IMG/VR virus record: IMGVR_UViG_3300044673_000278
Location: 123,694 to 187,693 of that record
Source: a virus
Reading direction: 5' to 3' (one strand)
DNA length: 64,000 bases
The notes beneath the pieces are model-generated. The model worked only from the letters and a program-made list of their open reading frames with translations, had not been told where the DNA came from and did no database searches. Positions 61,901 to 64,000 of the stretch are shown here, one piece after another. Positions within the stretch are counted from its first letter, which is position 1; every line of letters begins with the position of its first letter. The position numbers were made by a program, and so were the translations under genes.

Positions 61901-64000
61901 GACACTGCAACAACCTTGGTTGTTGGAGCACCAACAGGAACCACTTACATCATTGCTGTATGGGATGACAACACCACAGATTGGGATGCCGGCGCCACTG
62001 AATTCTTTAGCGGCGTGCCACAGAGCGGTGCTGTTTACACATACGATTATTTAAATGCAGCATCACCGTCTATAACCAACCCAGGAAAATTTGTGTTTGG
62101 TACACAGGTAGAAATCCCATCGTTGATCTACGGCGACAACTTTGGTACCAGTGTAAATTACGCTTCGGGCGTGCTGTGGATGTCTGCACCCGGTGACGAT
62201 TTCAACGATTCTTCGTCATCTAACTACGGTCGTGTATACGTTTGGAGTAACCCAACTCGTGAACCTACTTGGTTGCCTGTGAGACTTCAGCAACCTACTG
62301 TAGACATTCGCCTGTTGAACTCTGTGTTCTTGTACGATCAAGTTACATCAGCAACCACAGAGTTCTTGGATTTCTTCAACCCACTGCAAGGCAAGATCCT
62401 TGGTGCGGCACAACAGAACATTGATTACACAGGTGCTGTTGATCCTGCTGGATACAACGCTGGTCCAAGAAACAATCGTGGATCTACTTGGGGCAAAGAA
62501 CACGTAGGCGAAGTTTGGTGGGATATCAGTTCAGTGAGATTCATTGATCCCAACCAAGACGACATTGTTTATGCAAGCCGTCGTTGGGGTCAACTATTCC
62601 CGGGCAGCACCGTAAATGTTTATCAGTGGATTGAGAGCCCTGTACCGCCAGCTAACTATACAGGCCCTGGTACACCGCTTGACACATTGAGTTTCACCAT
62701 TAACAACACCCTCAATCAACAAGGTGTGTTCAGCACACAATATTACTTCTGGGTGCGCGGGTTGACCACAGTGGCCACTCAACGAGGTAAAACTCTAAGC
62801 GTTGACACGGTTGCAAGATACATTGAAAATCCACGTGCAACTGGTATTTCATACTTGGCACCCATTGATGCCAACACAGTGGCAATTTACAACTGCGAAA
62901 CATTGATTGAAGCACAAGATACTGTGCTGCACATCGAGTTTGATAGAGAGCTAACTGACGACAATGTTCACGTTGAATATGAATTAATTCCTCAGGATCG
63001 CGAAGACGGTTTCTTGAGCACTGGACTCTATAGAAAGTTCCAGGACAGCCTATGCGGTGTTGACACCGCTGGCAACCAAGTACCTGACTTGAACCTAAGT
63101 CCTGCAGAACGCTACGGTGTACAATTCCGTCCACGTCAGTCGATGTTTGTTGACAGATTTGCAGCACTGCAAAACTATGTCAACAAAGTTAACAATGTGT
63201 TGGCTCAATATCCTATCACTGAGATTCGCAGTTTTAACTTGTTAAACAGTGCTGATCCTGTGCCCAAAGCAGGTACAGGTGAATGGAACATGGAAGTAGC
63301 TAACCTTGAGATTCTTGGCTTCCAAAATATCTACGCAGTACCACTGGGTTATAGATATCTTGTGCTGTCTGACGCAGACAACCGAGGACTGTGGACCATC
63401 TACGAAGTTCAATCAGTAGCTGGCAGCACCCTGGGTGCTAGGGACCTAGTACTGATCAAAGTACAAAACTACAACACACCCGACTACTGGAACTATATCA
63501 ATTGGTATCGAGTAGGATACAACTCAAGTATCAAGCCAATTGCTGAAGTTCCTACATTCAGCAGCCTTGACACAATTGACGTGCCAGTTGGTAGTTCAGT
63601 CAAAGTCACCGCAAACGCCCAAGGCAAGTTTGAAATTTATCTGCTGACCGAACTTGGATGGGAGCGTGTAGGTCTCCAGGACGGAACCATTGCAATATCT
63701 AACGAAGTTTGGAATTACTCTATTGGTCGATTTGGGTTTGATGCAGAAGTGTTTGATGCTCAATACTACGATCAAGAACCCAGCATCGAAACTCGTAAGA
63801 TTATTCAAGCAATCAACGAAGAATTGTTAATCGACGAATTGGCTATTGAGCGTAACCGTGCGCTGATTCTAATGTTCAACTTTATTCTCAGCGAATTTAC
63901 AGCACCTGAGTGGTTGGTTAAGACCAGCTTGGTTGACGTTGACCACAGAATTCGTGAGCTGCTGCCATTCCAGAACTACAGCAGAGATAACCAAGAGTTT
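52940..64000 (+). CDS. Giant baseplate-associated protein at the gp7 position (at least 3687 aa, cut by edge)
   Basis: An open frame from ATG 52940 to the right edge, 3687 codons with no stop. The N-terminus (MARVRSVDFLPEIFRTDANK, FLAATLDQLIQEPKFKKTQG, YIGRTVGPGVNPNDRYVVEP) matches large proteins following gp6 in aquatic T4-like phages, where T4 has gp7 (1032 aa, wedge initiator); equivalence rests on position and remembered similarity. YYWLPNGPDAV (~136-146) and the TRIxTYYV-type modules near ~590-650 recur elsewhere. Residues ~2367-3095 hold seven FG-GAP units suggestive of an integrin-type beta-propeller, with beta modules (VTLDGATQTLGVDYTVSS, IEIDTVLQRPNIDYTF) inserted. It is translationally coupled to gp6. 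Probable wedge scaffold carrying carbohydrate- or protein-binding domains, the latter inferred. Confidence 0.85.
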   Translation, partial: MARVRSVDFLPEIFRTDANKQFLAATLDQLIQEPKFKKTQGYIGRTVGPGVNPNDRYVVEPTKTRSDYQLETTVVNLRPETNIIQNAITYPGINDAIRLAGGNSSRPDRLYESDYYTWDPFVDFDTFVNFSQYYWLPNGPDAVEVSASTIPATENFVVTRENGVYTFSGLPGTNPNIELVRGGSYTFQVAQNAKETVNYRVGNQGNAAYLIDFVSNPTLTLARGNTYVFNVDTQGVYPFWIKTAPTTGTGDAYSIGVTRNGASTGLVTFVVPQDAPDTLYYISQTVSNMGGQINIVDGTPGTGPGFWIQTNPGVSGRIPTTPNISSRDVFGVVNNGEDLGVVTFDVPTRTAQEFFYNLDPTVQPVDLVTDLNFSQINNARLDQFVAQYGGIDGITSLEGRNLVFIGSSEDDAAWERTSFFDPLNAGLSNNGLPGSYDTLTYSEENLIPLADRRQIWQIGYVVDNGLTYLRLTKLTNIDELQKFSVRYGNVYSNTNWYKTNVGEIKQIPLLTAALNTLYYQDGTDPEIFGRITLLEQPEESTLFINNIIGQPNYTSPNGVEFTNGLKVVFRGDVRPASYKSGSIAFTCTATTAGTNTITTYSTEDLYPGLAVVFTDPTGGLVSGVTYYVSSVVNLFEFTVAATPGGLPVTLTNSTADFDALAIVYKEYYVSGVGTGIRLLPVTNFVTPETYVEASNDSSLPVPEEPDYLTIDRGSRDLNAWSRSNRWFHIDVINATSAYNGTIAVLDNNFRAKRPIIQFRPDLRLYNMGTQGKQPVDIIDFNETDALSNIQGATSYSVDGYSFVNGTRVIFAADEDNQVRNKIYVVEFITPDTVAPLIDQPIINLTLATDGNVEINESTLILQGQTLQGKTYWYDGVEWTEAQQKTAIQQAPLFDIYDSDGVSFGNRAVYPSSNFNGSKLFSYAIGDTGILDTVLKFPLKYLNIANVGDIVFDNNFYADTFVYTVNNVSTELPISRGYVREYATRTTYQSLIGWQNAVAPTRVYQQFKFAYDGRPLTVDVRANDAGTVPVIKIYVGSAYVLPRDFTYTRTSNTTTITLSKVYAPDDIIEVLVLSDQTSKTGFYQVPINLENNPLNGNSDTFTLGTVRQHYQTICENLSTFSGSISGANNTRDLGNIVPYGLKILQQSSPLTMAGYFMRSEEYNVFNSLVYNSREYIKMKNLILNNVTQQNIQFQTPAQILDEAIEMLTAGRVESQPFYWSDMLPSGAVYTDTTYTIGFTTTDVFDTVLVHDYTKSNYQGMNVYLNNVILTRNLDYVVATDGPRITVLTNLNVGDVLVIREYTATYGNFVPNTPSKMGLYPAWRPEITTIVSSTGTQEVIIGHDGSVTPVFGDVRDDVLLEFETRIFNNIKMDDNPIPLTVADVIPGQFRVTGYSNNEINGILDQQFLSYVAWNKLDYNTQNYSASNEFTWNYSSAQNKLNNQNLLGAWRGIYRYFYDTQQPELTPWEMLGLTVKPDWWDNTYGTAPYTSGNLVLWDDLEAGYVRDPVAPYYNLQYARPGLTQVIPTSDEGELLSPFDCVVGTYDNTQFRKSWGTADGGPVQASWYNSSDYPFAVMRLLALTKPAQFFALFADRDLYRYNADLDQYLYNNRYRLDANGVEVYGNGLSKASFINWIVDYNRQSGLDSTADLTANLASLDVRLSYRLASFSDKQYIKIFTEKSSPNSTNTSFLIPDESYNLILYKNQPFERITYSSVLVQQVPGGYSVFGYSTVQPYFNVLRSVPNGRLQTISVAGATVRVPTTYSDTVVQIPYGYVFNNTTSVVDFLLSLGKYYETQGLEFTNIDNGYVLTWGQMAQEFLYWSQQGWDTDALINLNPLATKLSVTREQAVVDSIKTQTSQNVLLDQNRQELPTKNVNIVRVDNTFSVQPLVDQTLSFVELNYTSYEHMIVLDNVSVFGDLIYQPITGARQSRLNLVMTNSTDWNGSVDAQGFILNQNNVEEWTGLRTYSKGEIVKYKNRFWSAATIVQPSVEFNYSDWLQSDYEQIEQGLLPNLANKADQLENSYNINTANVESENDLFSYGLIGFRPREYMAALNLDDVSQVNIYRQFLGSKGTILSAELFSQANLGKESADYDIYENWAVQRAVYGANANRSYVELRLNRALLSASPSTIQVTNPQEPSVADQQIFLSNVWKQSFKLTSPDFLPTTTELPTDIGLPGAGYVNLNDVDITIFDINDSDNILANLDQVVNGATIWAAKVNNYDWNVYQCDAVPGVISHVCDNLDFTSRVIFTQQHNLTVGEKLIIKYFDTEVDGVYEVLSVPTLTEITIAFQFAGNRTVVNGNGIGFTLKSLRVAQASDVVDLPYANNIGTNIKVWVDNNGDNLWEVLEKNVVFNQVTELAPKTLDAREEFGRSIAQGGDQFAALVGSPNYLAGTDPYQRGAVYVYVKDFSGNYQPVSPVDNSDAILTLSVEQSAGVPAVRGYGYSVDFGNKDWAIAGAPYSLGSAGQANNGYACVIYRDQSSYTPGTNPYFNWQMLTTPDSVSVDQGKFGYSVTMSQDERWMYVGAPAVNKVYAYGRVDWQDQTVNARGDGATTTFNFDDNIKIAANTQIRVTLDGATQTLGVDYTVSSLSSVVFATAPADGVLVTITRISLYQLTTNGVTTSFALAPYLYQVGLTDSTINSFSIEIDTVLQRPNIDYTFNTSTKQVTFAVAPGSSDVVIVRAKGYWQYVDTLTAAGLASDANFGQSISCTTDGRQVLIGASGVDVGSEADAGSVYVFDRNVQRFIYQGSSDIVFSVDGTVTEPVSVIVNNQFLVNELYSSPAATNTFSVSGNNVTINYPLSIGDIVEIETNQFVLAQQITQDVPAEFSNYGQSVDICNYNCSLYVGAPQSSIQVYKGGVVERQVNQARVYGTITSTVSNPTLTAGDTLRVNNIDVFVPVAPNNNIAGLAAAIQNTVPNTTTLVTADGKLTISVANTNAAPFGNKLQVAPGSIGSAFDDLGFEMFVYTQTITSPYPQNYAQFGYSVNVDDTATTLVVGAPTGTTYIIAVWDDNTTDWDAGATEFFSGVPQSGAVYTYDYLNAASPSITNPGKFVFGTQVEIPSLIYGDNFGTSVNYASGVLWMSAPGDDFNDSSSSNYGRVYVWSNPTREPTWLPVRLQQPTVDIRLLNSVFLYDQVTSATTEFLDFFNPLQGKILGAAQQNIDYTGAVDPAGYNAGPRNNRGSTWGKEHVGEVWWDISSVRFIDPNQDDIVYASRRWGQLFPGSTVNVYQWIESPVPPANYTGPGTPLDTLSFTINNTLNQQGVFSTQYYFWVRGLTTVATQRGKTLSVDTVARYIENPRATGISYLAPIDANTVAIYNCETLIEAQDTVLHIEFDRELTDDNVHVEYELIPQDREDGFLSTGLYRKFQDSLCGVDTAGNQVPDLNLSPAERYGVQFRPRQSMFVDRFAALQNYVNKVNNVLAQYPITEIRSFNLLNSADPVPKAGTGEWNMEVANLEILGFQNIYAVPLGYRYLVLSDADNRGLWTIYEVQSVAGSTLGARDLVLIKVQNYNTPDYWNYINWYRVGYNSSIKPIAEVPTFSSLDTIDVPVGSSVKVTANAQGKFEIYLLTELGWERVGLQDGTIAISNEVWNYSIGRFGFDAEVFDAQYYDQEPSIETRKIIQAINEELLIDELAIERNRALILMFNFILSEFTAPEWLVKTSLVDVDHRIRELLPFQNYSRDNQEF
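60041..62260 (+). repeat. Seven FG-GAP repeats in the giant protein
   Basis: Each unit has (F/Y)GxS(I/V), then a strand and (V/A)G(A/S)P or a close variant, and often G-x-V-Y-V. Approximate residues: FGRSIAQGGDQFAALVGSP (2367), YGYSVDFGNKDWAIAGAP (2438), FGYSVTMSQDERWMYVGAP (2507), FGQSISCTTDGRQVLIGAS (2701), YGQSVDICNYNCSLYVGAP (2828), FGYSVNVDDTATTLVVGAP (2979), FGTSVNYASGVLWMSAP (3067). Seven is the blade number of integrin-alpha propellers. Calcium-binding DxDxDG loops are not obvious. Confidence 0.75.

Overview
The window is a 64 kb piece of the genome of a tailed, contractile (T4-like) bacteriophage. The capsid module (portal gp20, protease gp21, scaffold gp22, major capsid gp23), the baseplate genes (gp26, gp48-like, gp53, gp5-like spike, gp25, gp6), the Mre11/Rad50-type recombination pair gp47/gp46 and the late sigma factor gp55 are all recognisable by their proteins. 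Several small proteins, and giant fibre proteins built from GNVTGGN and QPNITSVGTL repeats, are of the kind carried by T4-like phages of aquatic bacteria (cyanophages, pelagiphages). There are no tRNA, integrase or plasmid genes. The host cannot be named from this window.

Layout. 1-19052 (minus strand): a fibre/virion-surface block of a truncated large structural protein, a small protein, and three repeat-rich fibre proteins of 1437, 2531 and 1125 aa, with small structural proteins and an MptE/DUF115-like protein among them. 19190-21399 (plus): two overlapping genes, a TPR glycosyltransferase and a second probable glycosyltransferase, followed by a possible small RNA and a terminator. 21563-31270 (minus): the head module in T4 order, preceded by a 1037-aa tape-measure-like protein with a lysozyme-like domain. 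31321-34669 (plus): gp26, a gp51-like protein and four tightly overlapping unknown genes. 34670-35132: a 463-bp non-coding, hairpin-rich stretch between converging operons. 35133-40088 (minus): the early block of gp55, gp47, an inserted unknown gene, gp46 and a GIY-YIG nuclease. 40201 to the right edge (plus): the baseplate operon, ending in a protein of at least 3687 aa that occupies the gp7 position and carries seven FG-GAP (integrin-type) repeats.

Regulation. gp55 is the T4-type late sigma factor, and boxes ending in TAAATA (TATAAATA, GGTAAATA, NATAAATA) lie in front of most late transcription units. In four genes the box sits exactly 5 nt before the ATG, and in a fifth 7 nt before. None of the five has a Shine-Dalgarno sequence, so leaderless late mRNAs are predicted. 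The early gp55-gp47-gp46 operon instead has a strong sigma70-type promoter (TTGACA, 16 nt, TACAAT), back to back with a late box for the baseplate operon.

The strongest candidates for something undescribed are the leaderless late-gene class, the FG-GAP propeller in the gp7-position giant, the structured 463-bp non-coding region, the promoter-terminator pair that would make a ~105-nt RNA, and a terminator hairpin that hides the ribosome binding site of the next gene.
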